Positions 19,972 to 28,170 of a DNA stretch of 64,000 nt are shown here, piece by piece. The notes under the pieces were generated by a model. It worked only from the letters and a program-made list of their open reading frames with translations. It was not told the DNA's origin and did not search any database. How positions within the stretch are numbered: the first letter of the stretch is position 1; the number at the start of each line of letters is the position of its first letter. A program made the translations under genes and the position numbers. Origin of the DNA: Rheinheimera oceanensis. Lineage in GTDB: Bacteria; Pseudomonadota; Gammaproteobacteria; Enterobacterales; Alteromonadaceae. The DNA is taken from NCBI RefSeq assembly GCF_018831085.1, contig NZ_JAGPNM010000002.1:372001-436000 (forward strand), read 5' to 3'.

Positions 19972-20771
19972 CAGTTAAACATAGGAATAACCGTAACGTG
20001 CGTTTGTTAACTTACCTGCTACTTAGCCTGCTTAGCATACAGCTCTATGCCGTAGAGCCCAATGCCAGGATAGCTATTATCATTGACGATATTGGTTATC
20101 AAAAATCGGATTTAAAACTTATTGATTTACCTTTTCCGCTGACTTACGCCGTGTTGCCACACACCCCGTACGGTGCCCAGGCAGCACGGCAGGCTTTTGC
20201 GCAACAAAAAGAGGTAATGTTGCATATGCCAATGGAGGCCAGCAACGGCAAAGCACTTGGCCCGGGAGCCCTGACCAGCGACATGTCAAAACAGCAGGTT
20301 CAACACACCTTAGAGCTGGCTTTAGCTGATATTCCTTACGCCATTGGCGTTAATAATCATATGGGCAGCCTTTACACCGCGCAGGAACAACCAATGGCCT
20401 GGATGATGGAGTATTTAAGTCGCCGCCAGCTATTTTTTGTCGACAGCCTTACCACGCCAAACAGCACAGCTGCCAAATATGCCAGCCATTACGGCGTAAC
20501 AAATTTAAGCCGGCATGTGTTTCTTGATAACATCCAGACAGAAGCGGCTATCACAATACAGTTTGAGCAATTACTTGCCATTGCCCGCAAGCGCCACAGT
20601 GCCATTGCTATTGGCCATCCATACCCGGAAACATACCGCTTTTTACGTAAACACCTGCCGGCATTGCGCCAGCAAGGTATAGAACTGGTCAGCATTTCAG
20701 CGTTGTTGCCTACAGGCCACAATGTAGTTGCTGCCGGTTTTACTGCACCGGCTATTTCAGCGGCGCAGTAA
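19953..20771 (+). CDS. yibQ: Divergent polysaccharide deacetylase family protein (YibQ)
   Basis: A secreted protein of the divergent polysaccharide deacetylase family. IAIIIDDIGYQKSDL carries the first Asp pair, VMLHMPMEASNG and NNHMGSLYTAQEQPMAWMM the His-containing motifs, and SAIAIGHPYPET the last. Its function is unknown, probably cell wall or septal. The ATG at 19953 overlaps envC by 19 bases and gives 272 residues; GTG at 19998 (after AGGAATAACC) would give 257 residues with a cleaner signal peptide. The gpmI-envC-yibQ order is conserved in enterobacteria. Confidence 0.88.
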   Translation: MAQQKLAVKHRNNRNVRLLTYLLLSLLSIQLYAVEPNARIAIIIDDIGYQKSDLKLIDLPFPLTYAVLPHTPYGAQAARQAFAQQKEVMLHMPMEASNGKALGPGALTSDMSKQQVQHTLELALADIPYAIGVNNHMGSLYTAQEQPMAWMMEYLSRRQLFFVDSLTTPNSTAAKYASHYGVTNLSRHVFLDNIQTEAAITIQFEQLLAIARKRHSAIAIGHPYPETYRFLRKHLPALRQQGIELVSISALLPTGHNVVAAGFTAPAISAAQ

Positions 20772-20783
20772 TGTTACAGGCAT

Positions 20784-20812
20784 AAAAAAACCGCCGGACG
20801 GCGGTTTTTTTT
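20784..20812. terminator. Bidirectional terminator between yibQ and rpoH
   Basis: A run of A, CCGCCG-GA-CGGCGG and a run of eight T form a classical intrinsic terminator usable from both strands, 12 bases after yibQ and 11 before the rpoH stop. Confidence 0.93.
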
Positions 20813-20822
20813 ATGCTCAGGC

Positions 20823-21674
20823 TTAGCTCATGGCAGCCTGTAGCTTTTTCATTGCATTCTTTTCAAGCTGACGTACACGCTCGGCAGACACACTGTATCT
20901 GTCGGCCAGTTCCTGTAATGTCAGCTTATTGTGGTCAAGCCAGCGGGCACGGATAATATCCTGGCTACGATCATCAAGGGTACGCATTGCAGCCTGCAAA
21001 CGGTCTACTGCTGCGTTATCCCACTGATCTTCTTCTACCCTTAGTGCTAAATCAGAGGCTTTATCCTGCAGATAGTATGCCGGTGCAGTATAGGCGGCTT
21101 CGTCGTCATCATCCGGTGCGTCAAATGGCATATCGTAGTTGCTCATGCGTGATTCCATCTCACGCACTTCATGCTCGGCCACACCCAGCGACTCCGCTAC
21201 GTTTTTCACTTCTTCCTGATTAAACCAGCCTAAGTGTTTCTTGGCTTTACGCAGGTTAAAGAACAGCTTGCGCTGGGCTTTAGTGGTCGCAATTTTAACT
21301 ATGCGCCAGTTTTTCAGCACATACTCATGAATTTCAGCTTTAATCCAGTGCACGGCAAAAGAAACCAAACGCACACCAACATTCGGGTCAAAACGTTTTA
21401 CCGCCTTCATCAGGCCGATATTGCCTTCCTGAATTAAATCGCTTACCGGTAAACCATAACCAGAGTAGCTGCGCGCAATATGCACCACAAAACGCAGGTG
21501 TGACATAATTAACTGGCGTGCGGCTTCCAAATCACCATTCTGGTGTAAACGTTCAGCCAGGTTGCGCTCTTCTTCTGCGCTGAGCATGGCAATGGAACTG
21601 ACAGCATGAGTGTAAGCTTCCAGGCTGCTGCTGGCTGCTACCGGTAGTGACATCATTTCTGCTGTATCGCTCAT
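20823..21674 (-). CDS. rpoH: Heat-shock sigma factor RpoH (sigma-32)
   Basis: 283 residues, normal length. Directs RNA polymerase to heat-shock promoters (chaperones, proteases). Region 1.2-2: [27 protein letters not shown] and [46 protein letters not shown], the last part containing the sigma-32-specific RpoH box. Region 4.2 [35 protein letters not shown] 21674. A CIRCE operator lies 33 bases upstream of the start, unlike E. coli rpoH. Confidence 0.97.
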   Translation of the reverse strand: MSDTAEMMSLPVAASSSLEAYTHAVSSIAMLSAEEERNLAERLHQNGDLEAARQLIMSHLRFVVHIARSYSGYGLPVSDLIQEGNIGLMKAVKRFDPNVGVRLVSFAVHWIKAEIHEYVLKNWRIVKIATTKAQRKLFFNLRKAKKHLGWFNQEEVKNVAESLGVAEHEVREMESRMSNYDMPFDAPDDDDEAAYTAPAYYLQDKASDLALRVEEDQWDNAAVDRLQAAMRTLDDRSQDIIRARWLDHNKLTLQELADRYSVSAERVRQLEKNAMKKLQAAMS

Positions 21675-21707
21675 TTGTGTGTCCTGTCCTAACTAAGTGA
21701 ACCGATA

Positions 21708-21734
21708 TTAGCACTCTTTGACAGAGAGTGCTAA
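21708..21734. promoter_or_regulatory. CIRCE element (HrcA operator) upstream of rpoH
   Basis: TTAGCACTC at 21708-21716 and GAGTGCTAA at 21726-21734 form a perfect 9-9-9 inverted repeat, identical to the CIRCE consensus bound by the heat-shock repressor HrcA. It lies between ftsX and rpoH, ending 33 bases before the rpoH start on the minus strand, in the promoter or leader. HrcA itself is not encoded in this window. Confidence 0.93.
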
Positions 21735-21746
21735 TTTTAGTTGCTG

Positions 21747-21777
21747 CAGTTTTTAGATCTGCTTATTCTAAAAACTG
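21747..21777. repeat. Second inverted repeat in the rpoH upstream region
   Basis: CAGTTTTTAGA at 21747-21757 and TCTAAAAACTG at 21767-21777 are perfect 11-bp arms around a 9-base spacer. It is AT-rich with no T tract after it, so it is less like a terminator for ftsX than like an operator, or a hairpin near the rpoH promoter. Its role is unknown. Confidence 0.6.
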
Positions 21778-21798
21778 TAATGTAATAATTAAACGTTA

Positions 21799-22782
21799 TT
21801 AAGGGCCGGTGGGTTCAATAGCACTGATATGGCGGCGTACGGACAGATAAGAACCGGTAAGGCCCAATAGTACTGCCAGTAACATTAAGCTGAAAAACTC
21901 TGTTACGCTAAACGCCATCAGACGAAAATCGCTGTCGTATAAAGAGGTAACGCTGCCAATAGCACCCTGTAGCCACCACAGCATGGCTTCTACAATCAGA
22001 AATGCCAGCAAGCCACCGAATACACCAAACCATACACCACTGTATAAGAACGGCCGCTGAATAAACGCATCGGTTGCCCCTACCAGCTTCATGACTTCAA
22101 TCTCGTCTTTTTTACTCATAATAGATAACCGGATGGTATTACCAATGATCAGCAATACCGCCCCCAGCAACAAAATTGCGATGACCAGCACAGCCTGGCG
22201 TAGCAGGCCAACAATCGCATCAAGCCGGGTAAGCCAGTCAATATCCAACTTACCAAACTCGACAATGCGCTCTTTTGACAAGCGCTCCAGCAACTGTCGG
22301 GCACTGCCGGCACTGGTGTTCTTCGGCAATACCAGCAACACATCCGGCAGGGGGTTGTCTGTCAGGTAAGTTAGTGCAGCACCAAAACCCGAAACATCGG
22401 CAAATTCATCCAGTGCCTGCTGCTTACTGATATGGGTGACGCGGGCAATGTCATTGTCGGCCTGCAGAATTTTCAGCAAACTGTTAATTTGCCTGTCGTC
22501 AGTGCCATCTTTAATAAACAGGCTGATCTCAGCAGCCTGGGTAAAGCTGTCACTCACCTGCTGCACATTTTTTACCAGCAGATGCAATGTAGCCGGTAAT
22601 GTCAGGCTAACGCCCAACACCCCGATAGTCAGAATAGAAGCCGAAGGCGTGCGCCATAACTCGCCCAGGCTAAACAGCGCCTGGCGTACATGGTTAACCC
22701 AAAACATTATAAAGCGGCGGCCAAAACTAATTTTATGCGCCGAAGCACCGCTGCTGACCCGGCCGGAAAACAGAATACTCAT
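21799..22782 (-). CDS. ftsX: Cell division protein FtsX
   Basis: 327-residue inner-membrane partner of FtsE. N-terminal cytoplasmic stretch, first transmembrane helix near ASILTIGVLGVSLTLPATLHLL, a periplasmic domain (ECD) that in E. coli binds EnvC, then three further helices (VLVIAILLLGAVLLIIGNTIR, the FGGLLAFLIVEAMLWW region, LMLLAVLLGLTGSYL). The start at 22782 overlaps the ftsE stop by 4 bases. EnvC is encoded nearby. Confidence 0.95.
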   Translation of the reverse strand: MSILFSGRVSSGASAHKISFGRRFIMFWVNHVRQALFSLGELWRTPSASILTIGVLGVSLTLPATLHLLVKNVQQVSDSFTQAAEISLFIKDGTDDRQINSLLKILQADNDIARVTHISKQQALDEFADVSGFGAALTYLTDNPLPDVLLVLPKNTSAGSARQLLERLSKERIVEFGKLDIDWLTRLDAIVGLLRQAVLVIAILLLGAVLLIIGNTIRLSIMSKKDEIEVMKLVGATDAFIQRPFLYSGVWFGVFGGLLAFLIVEAMLWWLQGAIGSVTSLYDSDFRLMAFSVTEFFSLMLLAVLLGLTGSYLSVRRHISAIEPTGP

Positions 22783-23465
22783 AGTGGGTCTTCCTGATAC
22801 TGCAGCAGGCCATCGTTAATCATTTTGCCTTGTTTTAATGTCAGGGTGCGGTATTTCATCCGCGCCACCAGGCCAAGGTCGTGTGTGGCAACCAGTACCG
22901 ACACCCCTACCTGATTAAAAGCTTCAAACACCCGCATAATGTCTTTGGACAAATCAGGGTCAAGGTTACCGGTAGGCTCATCGGCCAGCAGCAAAGGCGG
23001 CTTATTGACCACAGCCCGGGCAATACCCACCCGCTGCTGCTCACCACCAGACAAGGTTTGCGGCAGGCAGCGTACTTTATCCAGCAAGCCCACTTTATCC
23101 AACGCGGCATGCACACGCTTTACCATATCTTTGCCACTAAAGCCTTCTATCACCAATGGCAGTGCAACATTGTCAAATACGGTGTGATTCATCAGCAGGC
23201 GGTGGTTTTGAAAAATAATGCCGATATCGCGGCGCACATAAGGAATGTGCGGCCGGCGAATACGGCTTAAATCAACGTCATTAATTAATACCCGGCCAAC
23301 GCTGGGCCGCTCAATCAGGCTGATCAGCTTTAACAGCGTACTTTTACCGGCACCAGAGTGACCGGTAAGAAATGCCATCTCACCTTTTTCCAGTTTAAAA
23401 CTGACACGATCCAGTGCAACAAAACCACCCGGATAGCTTTTACTGACCTGATCAAACTCCAGCAT
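22779..23465 (-). CDS. ftsE: Cell division ATP-binding protein FtsE
   Basis: 228-residue ABC ATPase. Walker A LTGHSGAGKST, Q-loop IFQNHRLL, signature LSGGEQQRVGIAR, Walker B LLLADEPTGNLD and switch His in VATHDLG. With FtsX it powers EnvC activation at the septum. The ATG 23465 lies 2 bases past the ftsY stop; it overlaps ftsX by ATGA. The ftsY-ftsE-ftsX order is conserved. Confidence 0.97.
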   Translation of the reverse strand: MLEFDQVSKSYPGGFVALDRVSFKLEKGEMAFLTGHSGAGKSTLLKLISLIERPSVGRVLINDVDLSRIRRPHIPYVRRDIGIIFQNHRLLMNHTVFDNVALPLVIEGFSGKDMVKRVHAALDKVGLLDKVRCLPQTLSGGEQQRVGIARAVVNKPPLLLADEPTGNLDPDLSKDIMRVFEAFNQVGVSVLVATHDLGLVARMKYRTLTLKQGKMINDGLLQYQEDPL

Positions 23466-23467
23466 AG

Positions 23468-24577
23468 TTAAGTATCCCGGTTAAATAGCGCGCGAATAAA
23501 ATCCTGGCTGTTAAACACGCGTAAATCATCTATACCTTCGCCAACGCCAATGTAACGCAGTGGCATTTTAAATTGATCAGCAATGGCAAAAATGACGCCG
23601 CCCTTAGCGGTGCCATCAAGCTTGGTTAAGCTGATGCCGGTTAGCTGCACTGCTTCATTAAATACTTTGGCCTGGCTGAGCGCATTCTGGCCCGTGCCGG
23701 CATCCAGCGTCAGCATCACTTCATGCGGTGCTGTCGGATCAATTTTTTGCAGTACCCGAACAATTTTTTTCAGCTCTTCCATCAGATGGGCTTTATTTTG
23801 CAAACGACCGGCCGTATCAGCAATTAACACATCAACCTTACGTGCTTTGGCCGCCTGATACGCATCAAAAATAACTGAAGCACTGTCGGCGCCGGTGTGC
23901 TGGGCAATAACCGGGATCTGGTTGCGCTCGCCCCATACCTGCAGTTGTTCTACCGCAGCCGCACGGAAAGTATCACCTGCCGCCAGCATGACCGACTTAC
24001 CCTGTTGTTTAAATTGTTGTGCCATTTTACCGATAGTGGTGGTTTTACCTACACCGTTAACACCTACCATCAAAATAACAAAAGGCCCGCCTGCATTTAC
24101 CGGTAGCAAAGGTTGCTCAACATCTTTTAGCAGCGCCGCCATATCCTGCTGTAACTTTTCAAACAACAGTGCGGAGTCTTTCAGAGATTTACGATCAGCA
24201 TGCTGCTCAAGCTGGCGGATCAGTTTCTGCGTGGTATCAACACCCACATCGGCTAACAGCAACTGGGTTTCCAGCTCTTCATACAGCTCGGCATCTATTT
24301 TCCGGCCGCTGAATAAACCCGCCAGGCCAGAGCCTAAGTTCAGGCTGGTTTTAGCTAAGCCCTGCTTTAAACGCGAGAAAAAGCCGGTTTTTTTAGTGGA
24401 TTCAATAACAGGTTCAGCAGCGGCTACCGGTGCGGCTGCTGTTTCAGCTGCAACCTCAACAGGTGCAGTTTCTGCTGGTTCTACATCAGATACAATAGTG
24501 TCTGGCACAGCAGTTTCAGCCTGGCTATCGTCTTTGCCAAAGCCAAGCCAGGAAAACAGTTTATTTTTTTTGCTCAT
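23468..24577 (-). CDS. ftsY: Signal recognition particle receptor FtsY
   Basis: 369 residues. N-terminal acidic A-domain (about 1-65, rich in Ala/Glu/Val), then the NG domain with G1 VGVNGVGKTTTIGKMA, the DTFRAAAVEQL insertion-box region, G3 DTAGRLQNK, G4 TKLDGTAKGG. SRP-dependent targeting of membrane proteins. First gene of ftsYEX, divergent from rsmD. Confidence 0.97.
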   Translation of the reverse strand: MSKKNKLFSWLGFGKDDSQAETAVPDTIVSDVEPAETAPVEVAAETAAAPVAAAEPVIESTKKTGFFSRLKQGLAKTSLNLGSGLAGLFSGRKIDAELYEELETQLLLADVGVDTTQKLIRQLEQHADRKSLKDSALLFEKLQQDMAALLKDVEQPLLPVNAGGPFVILMVGVNGVGKTTTIGKMAQQFKQQGKSVMLAAGDTFRAAAVEQLQVWGERNQIPVIAQHTGADSASVIFDAYQAAKARKVDVLIADTAGRLQNKAHLMEELKKIVRVLQKIDPTAPHEVMLTLDAGTGQNALSQAKVFNEAVQLTGISLTKLDGTAKGGVIFAIADQFKMPLRYIGVGEGIDDLRVFNSQDFIRALFNRDT

Positions 24578-24659
24578 AAGCCCAAGTGTATGCAGATAAA
24601 AACTAAGGTAAACTTGGCCGTTATACTAACACCTTTGTGTTAAAGGCAAAACGGATTAG

Positions 24660-25283
24660 ATGAAACAAGCAAAAAGCACAATAAAACGCCCGGCTACCGG
24701 CACAAAACGTGTTGCCGCCACAGCAGGTGCACCGGGAGAAGTACGGGTAATCAGTGGTAAATGGCGCGGCCGCAAACTGGCCGTGCTGGATGCAGAAGGC
24801 CTGCGGCCCACCACAGACAGAGTAAAAGAAACGCTGTTTAACTGGCTGATGCACGACATTAACGGGGCGGCGGTGCTGGATTGCTTTGCCGGTAGCGGCA
24901 GCCTGGCGATAGAAGCCTTGTCACGTTATGCCGCCCATGCCACCTTAGTAGAACGTGATGCCAGCCTGGCAAGGCATCTGAAACAGAACCTGCAAAAGCT
25001 AAGCTGCGACAACGCTCAGGTGGTAAATCAGGATTGTTTAAGCCTGTTGTCGGCCAAGGCAACACAGCAATATGATGTGGTGTTTATCGATCCGCCTTTT
25101 CGCAAAGGCCTGGCACTGCCCTGCAGTCAGGCGCTGGAACAGCAGCAATGGTTAACCGACAACGCCCTGATATATCTGGAAACTGAAAAAGAACTGATAA
25201 CCGCACAGATACCGGCAAACTGGCGCCTGCTAAAAGAGAAAATAGCCGGCCAGCTGGCTTACCGGCTATATCAGCGTGGTTAA
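24660..25283 (+). CDS. rsmD: 16S rRNA (guanine(966)-N(2))-methyltransferase
   Basis: 207 residues. Rossmann methyltransferase: RVISGKWRGRKL, RPTTDRVKETLFNWL, the SAM motif VLDCFAGSGSLAIEAL and the catalytic motif IV VVFIDPPF. A basic N-terminal extension of about 28 residues precedes the core. Modifies G966 in the 30S subunit. Divergent from ftsY, the usual arrangement. Confidence 0.95.
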   Translation: MKQAKSTIKRPATGTKRVAATAGAPGEVRVISGKWRGRKLAVLDAEGLRPTTDRVKETLFNWLMHDINGAAVLDCFAGSGSLAIEALSRYAAHATLVERDASLARHLKQNLQKLSCDNAQVVNQDCLSLLSAKATQQYDVVFIDPPFRKGLALPCSQALEQQQWLTDNALIYLETEKELITAQIPANWRLLKEKIAGQLAYRLYQRG

Positions 25284-25298
25284 TACCGCGCCGGATGT

Positions 25299-25913
25299 TT
25301 AATCTGTATTATGCAAATCCATGCCCAGGTTAGTCAGCCCTTGCTCTTTTACCCAGTTTTGCAGCATTTGCCGCTCTTCGCGGCCAAATTGCTTAACCGG
25401 CGTCACCAGTTCAATTAACTCCGCCAGACAGTCCATTTCGTATTGCATCAAAGGATGTTCACGAACAATTTTTTTCAGCTCAGCTTCGGTAGTAATGTCA
25501 TCGTCAATACTGTCATGTTCTATTAAGCGTGCTACGGTAGCCTGCGAAATTTTAGCCACATTGATAAATTCGCCGGCATCTTGCTGAGCAATACCGCTTA
25601 GCATCATATCCAGGGCTGTGGCACAATCTACCGCCGGATATACACCAAAAATATCAAAGTCACTTAATTCCGGTGTTATTGCATCCAGTTCTTCAGATAA
25701 CTTTTCAAAATTAATTTTGGCTTTCTTTACCGTTAACCACTCCCATACCAGCGTAAGTATATGACGCGGCAGTTCGGCATCACCGGTTTGGGTTACTTCA
25801 GCAAACAGCTGGTAATTGGGTAACATACGTTCAAGCAAGGTCGTAGCAATAGCAGCTTGCTGGTAAAAACCCAACTCACGCATCGCCTGAAAATTATTGG
25901 CTTTTTGTTTCAT
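25299..25913 (-). CDS. DUF416 family protein (YjaG-like)
   Basis: 204 residues; cytoplasmic, function unknown. The family pattern LERMLPNYQLFAEVT...RHILTLVWEWLTVKKAKINFEKLSEELDAITPE and DFDIFGVYPAVDCATAL match E. coli YjaG. I place the start at ATG 25913 (MKQKANNF), with AGGACAAAG before it; a longer reading of 28 more residues has no family match. The start lies inside the end of the DUF2007 gene (20-base overlap), so the two are translationally coupled. Confidence 0.88.
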   Translation of the reverse strand: MKQKANNFQAMRELGFYQQAAIATTLLERMLPNYQLFAEVTQTGDAELPRHILTLVWEWLTVKKAKINFEKLSEELDAITPELSDFDIFGVYPAVDCATALDMMLSGIAQQDAGEFINVAKISQATVARLIEHDSIDDDITTEAELKKIVREHPLMQYEMDCLAELIELVTPVKQFGREERQMLQNWVKEQGLTNLGMDLHNTD

Positions 25914-26247
25914 CTTTGTCCTGAAGACATGACCAGCAAATATCAAAACTCTGGTAGTTAAGTTCACCACAGCTACATTGCCACTGTGCGGGTTCATGCT
26001 TTAATTGTTGTAAATACTGGTTAATTATACGCTGTGCAGAGGGAAATTGCTGCTGTGGCACCCAAAGCTGAATACCTACGTCATTTAATGGCAGCTCACC
26101 CGCTGCTCCGGCAAGATATTCACCGCTAACCCTGACCAACACTGCAGCCTGCTGCAATAAACCCTGCACCAGACCCGCCTCAAAACTGTTAGCGGCCTGA
26201 TATAACCGCTGCCATTGCTGCACATCATTGGGGTGCAACAGTTCCAT
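25894..26247 (-). CDS. DUF2007 domain protein with C-terminal zinc-ribbon-like motif
   Basis: 117 residues. N-terminal DUF2007 signature (LYQAANSFEAGLVQGLLQQAAVLVRVSGEYL...VGIQLWVPQQQFPSAQRIINQYL), then a short CxC...CxxC motif (CSCGELNYQSFDICWSC) typical of a one-knuckle zinc ribbon of the RanBP/zf type. DUF2007 is proposed as a signal-transducing domain without a defined partner. It is second of three genes: 2 bases after the coiled-coil gene, overlapping the DUF416 gene. Confidence 0.8.
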   Translation of the reverse strand: MELLHPNDVQQWQRLYQAANSFEAGLVQGLLQQAAVLVRVSGEYLAGAAGELPLNDVGIQLWVPQQQFPSAQRIINQYLQQLKHEPAQWQCSCGELNYQSFDICWSCLQDKDETKSQ

Positions 26248-26249
26248 TG

Positions 26250-27533
26250 TCAGCCCGTCACGTTAAGTTGTTTTTGCGCATATTCAAATTTCAGCTTAAA
26301 TTCCATCATACGCTCTTCCATCGCCTGCACCTGAAGTTGATGTGCTTCCTGCTGTTGCTGTAACTCGCTACGAAGTGTGCGGATTAACTCGCGACTGCTG
26401 TCAGCTTCCTGCTGCTGCTTTTGCTCTGCCGCATACTGGCGGTTTTGAGCATGTTCAAGCTGGGCTTCTATTTTTTGTTGCCTGCTCTGGCTAAGCTGGT
26501 ACTGCTCTGTCAGGTTAACGTAATCGGCCTGTATGCGGGTAAGTTCAGAGCCTAAGTCGTTGCTTTCAGCAGTGGCTCTGGCCAATTGTTGCTGTAAGTC
26601 TGTCTGCTGTTGCTCTGCTTCGTTCAGCTGTTGTTGCCATTGTTGCTGTTGCTCAGCCTGGGCAGATAGCTGTTGTTGCAGTTGCTGAATTTTCTGCTGC
26701 TGTAAGTCATGGGTTCTTTTACGATCCTGCACTTCCTGCTGCAACCTGGCAATGACTTGCAGTTTGTCCTGTTGCGCCGCCTCCATTGCGGCCGCATGCT
26801 GATGCTCTGCCGCTAAGGCTGCAGCCTGAGTATTCAGGTTTTGCTGCAGCTCGGCCAGTTGCAGCTCATACTTAGCCTGCAATGCGTCCAGTTGCTGCTG
26901 GTGCTTTTGTTGTTGCTCGTGGGCTGCTTTCAGCTCAGTTTTAGCTTGTTGCACAACCAATTTTAATTCGTGGGCAGCCGCTTTGGCTTGCTCAGTGTCA
27001 GCTTCAGCTGATGCCAGTTGCTGTTGCAGCTGGCTTAACTGAAGCCCGGCCTGCTGCAGCTTTTTCTCAGCTTCGCTATTGCCGTTATCGGCATGCTGCA
27101 ATTGCACAATCTGCTGTTGCAATTGCTCGTACTGTTTAATCTGTGCTGTGTAGTTTTGCTGTATTGCCGCCAACTGGGTACTGGTTTTTTCCAGCTCTTC
27201 GGTAACGGCATTATGTTGCTGGCGTAACTTAGCCAACTCCTGCTGATCGCTATTAGCTGCCGGCGTGGCCATATCAAGCTGCTGTTTAGTCTGTTGCCAG
27301 TCTTTAAATAACTTCTGGTAGGCTTGTTCTTGTTCAAACAAGCGTTGTTGCCACTGTTTTTGACTATCAGCCAGCACATCACTGGCGAACTGTTCCAACT
27401 GTTGCTGCTGAATATTAAGAAGCTGGCTGGAAAAATCGACCAGACTGGCCTCCAGCTGCTGCTGTGCGGTCTGGGTTAATTCGGCAATAATTTGCTGCTC
27501 GTTTTTATTATTGTTTTTCTTCACTGCATTCAT
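26250..27533 (-). CDS. Glutamine-rich coiled-coil protein of unknown function
   Basis: 427 residues if it starts at ATG 27533 (MNAVKKNNNKNEQQ, with GAGAG upstream); ATG 27563 and TTG 27593 are alternatives. Nearly the whole protein (about 20-415) is a heptad-rich coiled coil loaded with Gln, Leu, Glu and Ala. No signal peptide or transmembrane segment, so cytoplasmic. The C-terminus MEERMMEFKLKFEYAQKQLNVTG is more conventional. Such proteins can be scaffolds or SMC-like organisers, but nothing identifies a family. It heads an operon with DUF2007 and DUF416. Confidence 0.7.
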   Translation of the reverse strand: MNAVKKNNNKNEQQIIAELTQTAQQQLEASLVDFSSQLLNIQQQQLEQFASDVLADSQKQWQQRLFEQEQAYQKLFKDWQQTKQQLDMATPAANSDQQELAKLRQQHNAVTEELEKTSTQLAAIQQNYTAQIKQYEQLQQQIVQLQHADNGNSEAEKKLQQAGLQLSQLQQQLASAEADTEQAKAAAHELKLVVQQAKTELKAAHEQQQKHQQQLDALQAKYELQLAELQQNLNTQAAALAAEHQHAAAMEAAQQDKLQVIARLQQEVQDRKRTHDLQQQKIQQLQQQLSAQAEQQQQWQQQLNEAEQQQTDLQQQLARATAESNDLGSELTRIQADYVNLTEQYQLSQSRQQKIEAQLEHAQNRQYAAEQKQQQEADSSRELIRTLRSELQQQQEAHQLQVQAMEERMMEFKLKFEYAQKQLNVTG

Positions 27534-27743
27534 TATCAGCTCTCGTTTTACTTCAGTGGCCATTGCCCGATTTTGCAAGCGCCACGACGTCAACAGTTAA
27601 GCACACCTTAGCCAGAAGCTCAGCATAAAAGGCTATAACATGCTATGCCGGACTTTAGTGTAATATGACTTATCATTGATAGCTAACGCTATTGATAATT
27701 TTAACATTTTCTCGGTTTAATTTTTTATAACAGGAGCCTGCAT

Positions 27744-28133
27744 ATGATGGATTTAACCACCCCCGCCCTGCTGTTTCCCGCAATCTCTTTGCTGTTTTTG
27801 GCTTACACCAACCGCTTTTTGGTGTTAGCTCAATTGATCCGGGAGCTAAACCAGCGCGAAGGCGATAATGTACGCCAAATGGCCAGACGTCAGATTGACA
27901 ACCTACGCCGCCGTATAGTGTTAATAAAAGTAATGCAAGCTTTTGGTGTACTTAGCTTTGTACTATGTACCGCAGCCATGTTCTGCCTGTTTATGCTATG
28001 GCAAACTGCAGGCCAGCTTTTGTTTGTTGTCAGCCTGATTAGCTTATTAATTAGTCTGCTCTATTCTTTATATGAGATCCAAATCTCCTGTGATGCCATA
28101 AATATAGAACTGGAGTCACTGCAAAACCGCTAA
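27744..28133 (+). CDS. DUF2721 family membrane protein
   Basis: 129 residues. Hydrophobic segments near 8-28, 66-90 and 92-110, with the DUF2721 pattern ALLFPAISLLFLAYTNRFLVLAQLIREL and a basic cytoplasmic loop (RQIDNLRRRI). Function unknown. It may share a transcript with the HD-GYP regulator 37 bases downstream. A GGAG site precedes the paired ATGs at 27744/27747. Confidence 0.8.
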   Translation: MMDLTTPALLFPAISLLFLAYTNRFLVLAQLIRELNQREGDNVRQMARRQIDNLRRRIVLIKVMQAFGVLSFVLCTAAMFCLFMLWQTAGQLLFVVSLISLLISLLYSLYEIQISCDAINIELESLQNR

Positions 28134-28170
28134 CGGACACCGATGATGACAACCAGCACCGGATGACAAT

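Noticed and set aside
23895-24599. Plus-strand frame of 234 codons opposite ftsY
   Set aside because: Product is Ser/Ala/Thr-rich without domains; ftsY on the other strand is certain.
26250-27533. Repeated CTG/TTG-rich stretches as a tandem DNA repeat
   Set aside because: They are Gln and Leu codons of a coiled coil read on the minus strand, irregular in period and not a true tandem array.
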